A stretch of 61,959 nt of DNA. It comes from Aciditerrimonas ferrireducens. GTDB lineage: Bacteria > Actinomycetota > Acidimicrobiia > Acidimicrobiales > UBA8190. Position 1 is the first letter of the stretch; every line of letters starts with the position of its first letter. Made by a program: the position numbers and the translations under genes. Below are positions 34,729 through 41,651 of the stretch, piece by piece. The stretch covers positions 1 through 61,959 of the forward strand of contig NZ_JAKHEX010000016.1 in assembly GCF_023130475.1 (NCBI RefSeq). Direction: 5' to 3'. Below the pieces are notes generated by a model. That model searched no databases and had not been told where the DNA came from. It worked only from the letters and a program-made list of their open reading frames with translations.

Positions 34729-35871
34729 TCAGGCCGGGGCCCCGCCGGTGCCGCCCGCGGCCGGCAGGAGCCGGGGAGCCGGGTCGGCCCCCTCCGGCCA
34801 CCGGCGGCGGCTGACCCGGGCGAGGCGGCGGAGGAGGGGCAGGACGTCGGGGTCGTCCTCGACCGGCCGGGTCTCGAGGACCCCGTCAGCCAGGGCCCCC
34901 TCGAGGACCTCCTCGCCCCGCTCGGTCCGGACGATGGTCAGGGTCCAGTCGTTGAAGGCCCCGATGCCACCGGTGGCGATGTCGGCGTGCTCGGCGGCGA
35001 AGTCGGGGCAGTGGAGGCAGCCCTCCCGGGTCCAGGCGTGGCCCTCCTTGAGGGGCACCTCGTGGTACTGCCCGTCCCGGGTCCAGATCTGGAAGACCCC
35101 CTTGATGTTGATCTTCGCGATGTCCTCCCGGCGCAGGCCGTAGCGGGCCTCGAAGAGCTCCGGGAAGATGGCGTCGTCGAAGGTCTTCGAGCAGAGCAGG
35201 CCGATCGAGAGGGTCAGCCGCCGAGCCACCTTGCCGGCCTTCCGGGCCGCCATCACCGCGGGCACCGACGCCTGGCAGCTCATGCCGACCAAGGCCAGGC
35301 GTTCGGCCCCGGCCTCGGTGGCCTCCCGGTAGGCGAGAGTGTTCGCCGAGTAGGTGTAGCGGGACCCGGCGCTCGCCAGGACCTCTTCCCGGGTCCGGGC
35401 CACCCGGGGCACGGCCCGCCACGACGTCCCGTCGCCCTCGAGGCCCGAGACCAGGGCAGCGTCGATGACGTCGTGCTCGAGCGCCCAGACCAGCAGTGCT
35501 GACACCAGCCCCCCGTCCTGCCCGGCCTGGTGCAGCGCGGGGTCGGCCGCCCGGGCGAGCAGGGTCCGCCGGGCCACCCCGGCGACCTCCTTGGCGGCGC
35601 GGGGCCGGCCGAAGAGGTGGGTGTCCACCTCGGGCTCCCAGGTCCGAAAACGCGGGCAGGCCCGGGTGCACATGGTGCAGCCCTTGACCCCGTGGGTGCA
35701 GTCCTCGGGGCCCCCGTCGGCCTCCACCTTCCAGGGCTTGAAGGCCCGTTCGTGGTCGTACTGCAGGACGTCGTGGGGGCAGGCCACCACGCAGGCGGCG
35801 CAGCCCGTGCAGAGCCCCGTGGTCACGACCTCCCGGAGCAGGTGGGCCCAGTGGGGCTTCTCGGGCGGCAT
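34729..35871 (-). CDS. Coenzyme F420 hydrogenase/dehydrogenase beta-subunit-like Fe-S flavoprotein
   Basis: The N-terminus has a ferredoxin-type cluster motif CTGCAACVVACP, further Cys in GCTMCTRACP, then the FrhB-type domain (DGGLVSALLVWALE, GMSCQASVPAV, CLHCPDFAAEHADI). The family uses an FAD and Fe-S clusters to oxidise or reduce F420 or ferredoxin. In Actinobacteria, single FrhB-like proteins occur without hydrogenase; the partner is unknown. ATG 35871 follows TAACGT-N6, a leaderless arrangement. It shares a 24-bp divergent start region with the fpg-like gene. Confidence 0.87.
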   Translation of the reverse strand: MPPEKPHWAHLLREVVTTGLCTGCAACVVACPHDVLQYDHERAFKPWKVEADGGPEDCTHGVKGCTMCTRACPRFRTWEPEVDTHLFGRPRAAKEVAGVARRTLLARAADPALHQAGQDGGLVSALLVWALEHDVIDAALVSGLEGDGTSWRAVPRVARTREEVLASAGSRYTYSANTLAYREATEAGAERLALVGMSCQASVPAVMAARKAGKVARRLTLSIGLLCSKTFDDAIFPELFEARYGLRREDIAKINIKGVFQIWTRDGQYHEVPLKEGHAWTREGCLHCPDFAAEHADIATGGIGAFNDWTLTIVRTERGEEVLEGALADGVLETRPVEDDPDVLPLLRRLARVSRRRWPEGADPAPRLLPAAGGTGGAPA

Positions 35872-35895
35872 GGCGCCACGTTACCGTCGGACCCG
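35872..35895. promoter_or_regulatory. Overlapping divergent leaderless promoters (FrhB-like / fpg-like)
   Basis: Minus strand: TAACGT (35883-35878), 6 nt, ATG 35871. Plus strand: TACCGT (35882-35887), 8 nt, GTG 35896. Only 24 bp separate the start codons, the same spacing and layout as at 33963-33986. No ribosome binding site is visible on either side. Confidence 0.6.
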
Positions 35896-36672
35896 GTGCC
35901 CGAGCTGCCCGAAGTCGAGGCGTACCGCCTGGCCGCCCAGGCGGCCCTCGGGCGCCGGGTGGCCCAGGTGGTGGTCGGGGACCCCCGGGCGCTGGCGCCG
36001 GGCACCACGGCGACGATGCTCGCCGGGCTGCTGCCGGGCCGCGAGCTGGTGGCGGCCCGTCGACGGGGCAAGCTCCTCGTCCTGGACCTGCCACCGGGTC
36101 GGCTCGGCCTGCGCTTCGGGATGACCGGGCGGCTGCTGGTCGACGGCTGGAGCCCTGTGGAGCGCCTCCTGTGGGCCAGCCCGCGGGTCGAGCCGCGCTG
36201 GCTCCGCCTCGAGGTCCGCTTCGAGGGCGGCGGCAGCCTGGGGCTCGTGGACCCCCGCCTGCTCGGTCGGGTGGCCCTCGACCCGGAGGAGGACGCCCTC
36301 GGGCCCGACGCCCTCACGGCCACCCCCGCCGACCTCGCCCGGGCCCTGCAGGGCCCGGTGGCCCTGAAGGCCCGGCTGCTGGACCAGCGCCGGATCGCCG
36401 GCATCGGCAACCTCGTGGCCGACGAGCTGCTCTGGCGAGCGGGCCTCGCCCCGGACCGCCCCGCCGGCAGCCTTGGGGCGGCCGATCGTGCACGGCTCCA
36501 TCGAACCCTCCGGCGCACCCTCGCCGACCTCGTGGCCCGGGGTGGTTCGCACCTCGGCGACCTGATGCCCGAGCGGCACCCCGGAGGGCGCTGCCCCCGG
36601 GACGGCACGCCCCTGGTTCGGGGACGGGTCGGGGGGCGGACCACCTGGTGGTGCCCGGCGCACCAGCGCTGA
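35896..36672 (+). CDS. Fpg/Nei-family DNA glycosylase with variant zinc finger
   Basis: The catalytic N-terminus PELPEVEAYR is intact (Pro as Schiff-base residue, Glu next to it), as are the conserved Lys in RRRGKLLVLDL, LRFGMTGRLLVDG and the H2TH region RRIAGIGNLVADELLWRAGL. It excises oxidised purines or pyrimidines. The C-terminal zinc finger reads CPRD...WCPAH, so two of the usual four Cys are replaced by Asp and His. Zinc may be bound differently or not at all. Assignment to Fpg rather than Nei is uncertain, so no symbol is given. Start GTG 35896 is fixed by the conserved Pro. Confidence 0.88.
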   Translation: MPELPEVEAYRLAAQAALGRRVAQVVVGDPRALAPGTTATMLAGLLPGRELVAARRRGKLLVLDLPPGRLGLRFGMTGRLLVDGWSPVERLLWASPRVEPRWLRLEVRFEGGGSLGLVDPRLLGRVALDPEEDALGPDALTATPADLARALQGPVALKARLLDQRRIAGIGNLVADELLWRAGLAPDRPAGSLGAADRARLHRTLRRTLADLVARGGSHLGDLMPERHPGGRCPRDGTPLVRGRVGGRTTWWCPAHQR

Positions 36673-36681
36673 GCCCGCAGC

Positions 36682-36729
36682 GGGCAGCGTGGCGAGGCTG
36701 GGCCCGTGGCTGCTCGCTTCGCGCTGCCC
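36682..36729. terminator. Hairpin between convergent fpg-like and PAP2 genes
   Basis: GGGCAGCG (36682-36689) pairs with CGCTGCCC (36722-36729), and an inner CGAG/CTCG pair extends the stem across small bulges. It lies between two convergent stop codons, mostly, with its end close to the PAP2 stop. It could terminate from both sides, though it has no U-tract. Confidence 0.4.
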
Positions 36730-36738
36730 TCGGGCTCC

Positions 36739-37701
36739 TCAGCTCGGGTCGGCCCTCTCGGGGGCGGCGGCCGGCTGGCCCGGTGGGCCCTCGGGCCCGG
36801 CTGGGCTCGGCCCGGGGATGCCGGCCAGGCGAGGGGCGCCAGGGGTGGAGAGGACGGTTCGTTCCGAGACCGGCTGCCACTCCGGGTGGCTCGGGTGGAC
36901 CGTCTGGGCCGTCCGGGTCGGGGCGCCGGGGGCCGACCCGCCGGCGGGCCCGGGTGCGCCCCCCGCACCCCCGGGGGTCCCGGTGCCGACCATGGGAGCG
37001 GCACCCCGCCAGGGCGAACCCCCGCTCCGGGAGCCGCCGCCCAGGGGTCCCGAGCGCCGGGCGCGGCCCCCGGCCCGGACCAGCCAGCCGAAGGGGGTGT
37101 GCTCGACGAGCAGCCGGTCGAAGGCTTCGAGCACCGCCACGGCCGGCCAGGCCAGGACCAGCACGAAGGCCGCCCCGATGAGCAGGCCGCCGACCACGTC
37201 GAAGGGGTAGTGCATCCCGGTGTAGACCCGCCCGAAGCCCAGGAGCAGGCCGGCCACGGTGGCCAGGGCGGCGAGGATCCAGCGGCGGGCCAGCCACAGC
37301 CCGGCGATGACCGCCCCGGCCACGGTGGCGTGACCCGAGGGGAACGCATAGCCGTGGGTGCGGTGCAAGAGGACCTCGACGTGGGGCAGGACCAGGTAGG
37401 GCCGCTTCTCGGCCACGAGAGGCTTCAGGCCGTAGTGGGCCAGGATCCACGCCAGCACGGTGCCGCCGGCCGCCCAGAGCACGAGGGCCACGGCCCGCTC
37501 GGGCCGCCGGTCGAAGCGGGCCACCCACCAGGCCACGAGGAGCAGCAGGGCCAGCAGCCCGACCCCGCCGAAGTGGGCGTAGAAGCGCATGAACGCGTGC
37601 AGGCTCGGGGTGTGGCGAGCGAACCGATTGACGTCCAGGTACCAGCGATCGTTCAGGCTGAGGCCGCCCGCCGAGCGGGTCAAGGCCAGTTCCCGGGTCA
37701 C
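36739..37701 (-). CDS. Membrane PAP2-family phosphatase
   Basis: The three PAP2 phosphatase motifs are present: KPLVAEKRP, YAFPSGHATVAG and GRVYTGMHYPFDV. Around them lie about five to six hydrophobic segments between residues 45 and 210. The last ~95 residues are a Gly/Pro/Ala-rich tail with no membrane segment. Such enzymes dephosphorylate lipid phosphates or undecaprenyl pyrophosphate at the membrane surface. A row of 11-bp-phased PHO-box units (37769-37808) lies 68 bp upstream of the start, which suggests induction on phosphate starvation and a scavenging role. Confidence 0.88.
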   Translation of the reverse strand: MTRELALTRSAGGLSLNDRWYLDVNRFARHTPSLHAFMRFYAHFGGVGLLALLLLVAWWVARFDRRPERAVALVLWAAGGTVLAWILAHYGLKPLVAEKRPYLVLPHVEVLLHRTHGYAFPSGHATVAGAVIAGLWLARRWILAALATVAGLLLGFGRVYTGMHYPFDVVGGLLIGAAFVLVLAWPAVAVLEAFDRLLVEHTPFGWLVRAGGRARRSGPLGGGSRSGGSPWRGAAPMVGTGTPGGAGGAPGPAGGSAPGAPTRTAQTVHPSHPEWQPVSERTVLSTPGAPRLAGIPGPSPAGPEGPPGQPAAAPERADPS

Positions 37702-37768
37702 CGGACCCGCCCCCCGACCGGCCGTGCGGTCCTCGGTCCTCCGGTCATCGGAACGGAAAGGTTACCGA

Positions 37769-37808
37769 AGTCCCCTCCCGTTCACCTGGCGGTCGCCTCT
37801 CGTTCACC
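37769..37808. promoter_or_regulatory. PHO-box-like direct repeats upstream of the PAP2 gene
   Basis: Units at 37769 (AGTCCCC), 37780 (GTTCACC), 37791 (GGTCGCC) and 37802 (GTTCACC) are spaced exactly 11 bp. This is the form of actinobacterial PhoP boxes. The repeats read along the plus strand while the PAP2 gene is on the minus strand, so the orientation is opposite to the gene. The other flank is the 3' end of bcp, so PAP2 is the only candidate target. Confidence 0.65.
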
Positions 37809-37832
37809 CGCCAGCCGGCGAGACCGGCAGGG

Positions 37833-38312
37833 TCAGCCGAGCTCGGCCAGGGCGGCGAGGACCTTCTCGGCGTGCCCGTTCGCCCGGACGTTGTACCAGG
37901 CCCGCTCCACGGTGCCCTCGGGGCCCACGACGAAGGTCGAGCGGATGACGCCCAGGGTGGTCCGGCCGTAGAGGGTCTTCTCCCCGTAGGCGCCGTAGGC
38001 CGCCATGACCTGGTGGTCGGCGTCGGTGAGGAGGGGGAAGCGCAGGCCGTGCTTCGCCCGGAAGCGCTGGTGGCGCTCGGCCCCGTCGGGCGAGATGCCG
38101 AGGACGGTCACCCCGGCCCGCTCGAAGGCCGTCAGGTTGTCGTTGAACTGGCAGGCCTCGGTGGTGCAGCCCGGGGTGTCGTCGGCCGGGTAGAAGTAGA
38201 CGACCACCCGCCGACCGGCGAAGTCGGCCAGGGACACCGGGTTGCCGTCCTGGTCCGGCAGGGTGAAGGGCGGTGCCGGCTGGCCGGCCTGGAGCTTGCG
38301 GGGCGGCGCCAT
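37833..38312 (-). CDS. bcp: Thioredoxin-dependent peroxiredoxin, Bcp/PrxQ type
   Basis: Peroxiredoxin of 159 aa with YFYPADDTPGCTTEACQFND, holding the peroxidatic Cys and a resolving Cys five residues on, as in the alpha-helical 2-Cys Bcp class. It reduces hydrogen peroxide and organic peroxides with thioredoxin; a thioredoxin gene lies at 20978. ATG 38312 is set by AAGGAG just upstream and by the family N-terminus. Transcription is divergent from the DEAD-box helicase gene. Confidence 0.93.
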   Translation of the reverse strand: MAPPRKLQAGQPAPPFTLPDQDGNPVSLADFAGRRVVVYFYPADDTPGCTTEACQFNDNLTAFERAGVTVLGISPDGAERHQRFRAKHGLRFPLLTDADHQVMAAYGAYGEKTLYGRTTLGVIRSTFVVGPEGTVERAWYNVRANGHAEKVLAALAELG

Positions 38313-38652
38313 GGGGGTCTCCTTCGTCGGTTCGGCGGGGACGGCGTCGGGTGCCCTCCCCGGGGTCCGCGCCGAGTGAACCTCGAGCCGGTAGACTAGG
38401 GGCGTTCGGTTGCGGACTGCCGCACGGGCGGTCCTGGGACACCGGACGCCGGTCTCGCCGGCGGAGCACCGCCGGTCGTCGAGGGCACCGCCTGGTGCTC
38501 CTGTGCCGTGCGCTCCGTGCCGCTGGCGAGGGCTCGCCGGTCGGAGCGGGTCGCTGCTGGTACGCCGGTCGCCGTGGTGCGGGCACGCGCCAGGTGCCGG
38601 AAGGGACCGGCAGCGAGGCGCCCCCGGGGCTGCCGACAGGGACAGGAGAACG
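38313..38652 (+). promoter_or_regulatory. Promoter and long leader of the DEAD-box helicase gene
   Basis: A -10 box TAGACT at 38392-38397 would start transcription near 38404, giving a leader of about 250 nt. The leader is very rich in short G/C inverted repeats and carries no gene-like frame with its own start and ribosome site that I trust. Long structured leaders are common in cold-shock and RNA-helicase genes. The bcp upstream region also lies here. Confidence 0.45.
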
Positions 38653-39996
38653 ATGACGAACGAAGCCGCCGCGGGGCAGGTGCCCCGATCGGATCCGACC
38701 GAGCAGCCTCGGCGCCGCCGGCGGAGGCGGCGCCCAGGAGGCGGGAGCGCTGATCGCTCCCCGGTGTCGGTGAGCTCGCGGCCCGAGGCCCCGACGCGCA
38801 CGGTGGCCACGGTGGTGCCCGAGGGTCCCCCGTCGGCGGCGTTCGTGGCCCTCGGGGTGGCCGAGCCCCTGGCCCGGGTCCTCGGCGCCCAGGGCATCGA
38901 GCAGCCCTTCCCGATCCAGCGCCAGACCATCCCCGACGGGCTGGCGGGACGGGACGTGTGCGGGAAGGCGAAGACCGGGTCGGGCAAGACCCTGGCCTTC
39001 GGCCTGCCCCTGCTCAGCCGGGTCGGCCGGGCCGACCCGGGGGCCCCGCGGGGCCTGGTGCTGGTCCCGACCCGTGAGCTGGCCCTGCAGGTCGCCGAGG
39101 TCCTCGAGCCCCTGGCGGCCGCGGTCGAACGCCGGGTGGCCGTGGTCTACGGCGGTGCCGACCTGGACCGCCAGGTCCGGGCCCTCGAGCGGGGGGCCGA
39201 CGTGGTCATCGCCACCCCGGGCCGGCTCATCGACCTGGTCGAGCGGGGCGCCGCGGTGCTCGGCGAGCTGGAGGTCGTGGTCCTCGACGAGGCCGACCGG
39301 ATGGCCGACATGGGCTTCCTGCCCCAGGTGGACTGGCTGCTGCGGCGGGTGGAGCGGCCCCACCAGACGATGCTCTTCTCGGCCACCTTGGACGGGGACG
39401 TGGACCGGCTGATCCGACGGCGGCTGTCGGACCCGGTGCGCCACGAGGTGGCCGAGGAGGCCCCGACAGTGGACTCCATGGTCCACCGCTTCCTGCAGGT
39501 CCACCAGATGGACAAGGTCCGCACCGCCGCGGCCATCTGCCGGCCTCGGCGGCGGGTCATCGTCTTCGTGCGGACGAAGCGAGGGGCGGACCGCCTGGTG
39601 GAGCAGCTTCGCCGGGAGGGGGTGAGCGCCGCGGCCATCCACGGGGACCTCCGGCAAGCCGCCCGGGAGCGGGCCATCGCAGACTTCGCCAGCGGCCGGC
39701 TGCCGGTCCTGGTGGCCACCGACGTGGCCGCTCGGGGCCTGGACATCGAGGACGTGGAGGTGGTGGTCCACTACGACCCGCCCGAGGACCACAAGGCCTA
39801 CCTCCACCGCTCGGGCCGGACGGCCCGGGCCGGGGGCAGCGGGGTGGCGGTCACCTTGGTCCTCTGGGACCAGGTCCTCGAGGTGGAACGGATCCAGCGC
39901 CGCCTCGGGCTGCAGGAACCGATCGTGGAGATCTTCTCGAACGACCCCCGCCTGGCCGATCTGGCCGCCTTCGCCCCGGCGGAGGGCGCGGCGTGA
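38653..39996 (+). CDS. DEAD-box ATP-dependent RNA helicase, RhlE/CsdA-like
   Basis: The complete helicase motif set is present: Q motif (GIEQPFPIQRQTIPDGLAG), I (AKTGSGKT), Ia (PTRELALQ), II (DEAD as VLDEADRM), III (SAT), IV (VFVRTK), V (TDVAARGLDI) and VI (HRSGRTAR). A basic Arg-rich N-terminus (residues 20-30) could bind RNA. No long C-terminal RNA-binding extension is present. It remodels structured RNA or ribosome precursors in the cytosol. AGGAG precedes ATG 38653. The stop overlaps the PIG-L gene in a GTGA, an unrelated function by family. Confidence 0.93.
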   Translation: MTNEAAAGQVPRSDPTEQPRRRRRRRRPGGGSADRSPVSVSSRPEAPTRTVATVVPEGPPSAAFVALGVAEPLARVLGAQGIEQPFPIQRQTIPDGLAGRDVCGKAKTGSGKTLAFGLPLLSRVGRADPGAPRGLVLVPTRELALQVAEVLEPLAAAVERRVAVVYGGADLDRQVRALERGADVVIATPGRLIDLVERGAAVLGELEVVVLDEADRMADMGFLPQVDWLLRRVERPHQTMLFSATLDGDVDRLIRRRLSDPVRHEVAEEAPTVDSMVHRFLQVHQMDKVRTAAAICRPRRRVIVFVRTKRGADRLVEQLRREGVSAAAIHGDLRQAARERAIADFASGRLPVLVATDVAARGLDIEDVEVVVHYDPPEDHKAYLHRSGRTARAGGSGVAVTLVLWDQVLEVERIQRRLGLQEPIVEIFSNDPRLADLAAFAPAEGAA

Positions 39997-40742
39997 GCGA
40001 GCGGCCTGGCCTGCTGGTCGTCCGGCCCGGCGAGGACCCGGTCCGCTCGGTGCTCGTGGTCACCGCCCACCCTGACGACGTGGACTTCGGGATGGCCGGC
40101 ACGGTGGCCACCTGGACCGACGCCGGGGTGCGGGTGAGCTACTGCGTGGTGACCGACGGCGACGCCGGCGGGTTCGACCGGAGCGTGCCCCGCCGGGAGA
40201 TGCCCCGGATCCGTCGGGCCGAGCAGCAGGCCGCCGCGAAGGAGGTCGGCGTCGAGGAGGTGGTCTTCCTCGGCTACCCCGACGGGCGGCTCGCCCCCAG
40301 CCTGGAGCTCCGGCGGGACATCAGCCGGGTCATCCGCCAGGTCCGGCCCGACCGGGTGGTCTGCCAGTCCCCCGAGCGCAGCTGGAGCCGCATCTTCGCC
40401 AGCCACCCCGACCACCTGGCCGCGGCCGAGGCGACGGTCTGCGCCGTCTACCCCGACGCCCGCAACCCCTTCGCCCACCCTGAGCTGCTCGAGGAGGAGG
40501 GGCTCGAGCCCCACGTGGTCCGGGAGCTCTGGCTCATGGGCACCGACCAGCCCGACCGGGTGGTCGACGTCACCGACCAGGTCGAACGGAAGCTGGCGGC
40601 CCTCCGTTGCCACGCCAGCCAGCACCCTGACGTGGCCGCCATGGAGGAACGGGTCCGCGGCTGGCTGGCGACCACCGCCGAGGCGGCCGGCCTGCCGCCG
40701 GGGCGGGCCGCCGAGGCCTTCCGGGCGGTCCAAACCGGCTGA
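39993..40742 (+). CDS. PIG-L family zinc deacetylase
   Basis: LmbE/PIG-L fold with the zinc motif TAHPDDVDFGMAGTV near residue 24 and the second motif SHPDHLAAAEAT. Family members remove acetyl groups from N-acetylglucosaminyl compounds, as MshB does in mycothiol synthesis. The 249-aa length is closer to general LmbE proteins than to MshB, so the substrate is open. The GTG start overlaps the helicase stop by 4 bp. Confidence 0.88.
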   Translation: MSERPGLLVVRPGEDPVRSVLVVTAHPDDVDFGMAGTVATWTDAGVRVSYCVVTDGDAGGFDRSVPRREMPRIRRAEQQAAAKEVGVEEVVFLGYPDGRLAPSLELRRDISRVIRQVRPDRVVCQSPERSWSRIFASHPDHLAAAEATVCAVYPDARNPFAHPELLEEEGLEPHVVRELWLMGTDQPDRVVDVTDQVERKLAALRCHASQHPDVAAMEERVRGWLATTAEAAGLPPGRAAEAFRAVQTG

Positions 40743-40802
40743 GCAGCCCGGGAGGAGGGCCTCGGCCCGTCAGGTCCCACGGCGCACCAGGCCGTGCCGC
40801 CC

Positions 40803-40808
40803 TAGGCT
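40803..40808 (+). promoter_or_regulatory. -10 box of the SCO6745-family gene, leaderless type
   Basis: TAGGCT is followed by exactly 6 nt and the GTG start at 40815. No purine-rich ribosome site lies between, so the mRNA probably begins at the start codon. Confidence 0.55.
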
Positions 40809-40814
40809 GGCCCG

Positions 40815-41558
40815 GTGACCATCGAAGAGCTGCTCGCGACCGTCTGCCCCCCGATCAACCGCCTGGGCGCCGCCTGGTACTTCGACCCCGAGACCACGGC
40901 CGCCGGGGAGCGGTTGGGCCTGGACCCCGGGACCTTCTACTTCCTGGGTCGGGGCGGGGTCCTCGGGGACGTGCCCTGGACGGTGGTCCACGCCGCCTTC
41001 GGCTACTTCAACCCGACCGTCGTCGAGCGGGCCTGGACCGCCGGCCGGGAGCGGGTCGCGCCGGCGGAGGCCGCCCGGGCCCACCTGGGCTGCGCCGAGG
41101 CGTTCGGCCGGCGCCACTTCGCCGAGCTTGCGGGCCTCGACGTCTTCTGCGAGGCGGCCGAGGCGGTGGTCCAGGCCGCCACCCGGGACTTCTCCGCCCT
41201 GCCGCTCTTCGCCGGCCAGGTGGCCCAGCCCCTGCCGGAGGACCTCCCGGGCCGGGCCATCCGCCTCGTGGTGACCCTCCGGGAGCTGCGGGGCTCGGCC
41301 CACCTCGTGGCCGTCGTCGCCTCGGGCCTCGCCACCCCGGTGGCCCACCGGGCAGCCCGGCCCGACGCGCTCCGGCTCTTCGGCTGGCAGGAGGCCGAGG
41401 TGCCCGAGCCCACCGACGCCGACCGGGCGGCCCTCCAGACAGCCGAGGCCCTGACCGACCGGCTGCTCGGACCCGCCTTCGGGGTCCTGGACGACTCGGG
41501 TCGGGAGGCCCTGGCGAGCGGGGTGACGGCCATGACCCAGGCGCTGCCCACCGCCTGA
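40815..41558 (+). CDS. SCO6745-family protein
   Basis: The 247-aa protein has the family pattern: an N-terminal INRLGAAWYFDPE followed by FYFLGRGGVLGDVPWTVVHAAFGYFNPTVV, and a helical C-terminal half. Members occur widely in Actinobacteria and have no assigned enzyme activity; the sequence suggests a helical bundle. No membrane segment or metal motif stands out. It is preceded by a leaderless-type promoter and followed, 10 bp after its stop codon, by the PHO box of the next gene. It does not appear to belong to an operon. Confidence 0.78.
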   Translation: MTIEELLATVCPPINRLGAAWYFDPETTAAGERLGLDPGTFYFLGRGGVLGDVPWTVVHAAFGYFNPTVVERAWTAGRERVAPAEAARAHLGCAEAFGRRHFAELAGLDVFCEAAEAVVQAATRDFSALPLFAGQVAQPLPEDLPGRAIRLVVTLRELRGSAHLVAVVASGLATPVAHRAARPDALRLFGWQEAEVPEPTDADRAALQTAEALTDRLLGPAFGVLDDSGREALASGVTAMTQALPTA

Positions 41559-41567
41559 GCGCGGACA

Positions 41568-41629
41568 GGTCACCGGAAGTTCACCTTTGCTTCACCTTCG
41601 GGTCACCCGGAGGACACCTGGGGGTCAAG
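41568..41629 (+). promoter_or_regulatory. Six-unit PHO box upstream of the phosphate transporter
   Basis: Units GGTCACC (41568), GTTCACC (41579), CTTCACC (41590), GGTCACC (41601), GGACACC (41612) and GGTCAAG (41623) are spaced exactly 11 bp. This matches the direct-repeat PHO box bound by PhoP dimers in Streptomyces. A possible -10 AAGGCT at 41639-41644 puts the last units over the -35 region, the usual position for activation. Confidence 0.88.
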
Positions 41630-41651
41630 GACCCCGGCAAGGCTCTTCCTC

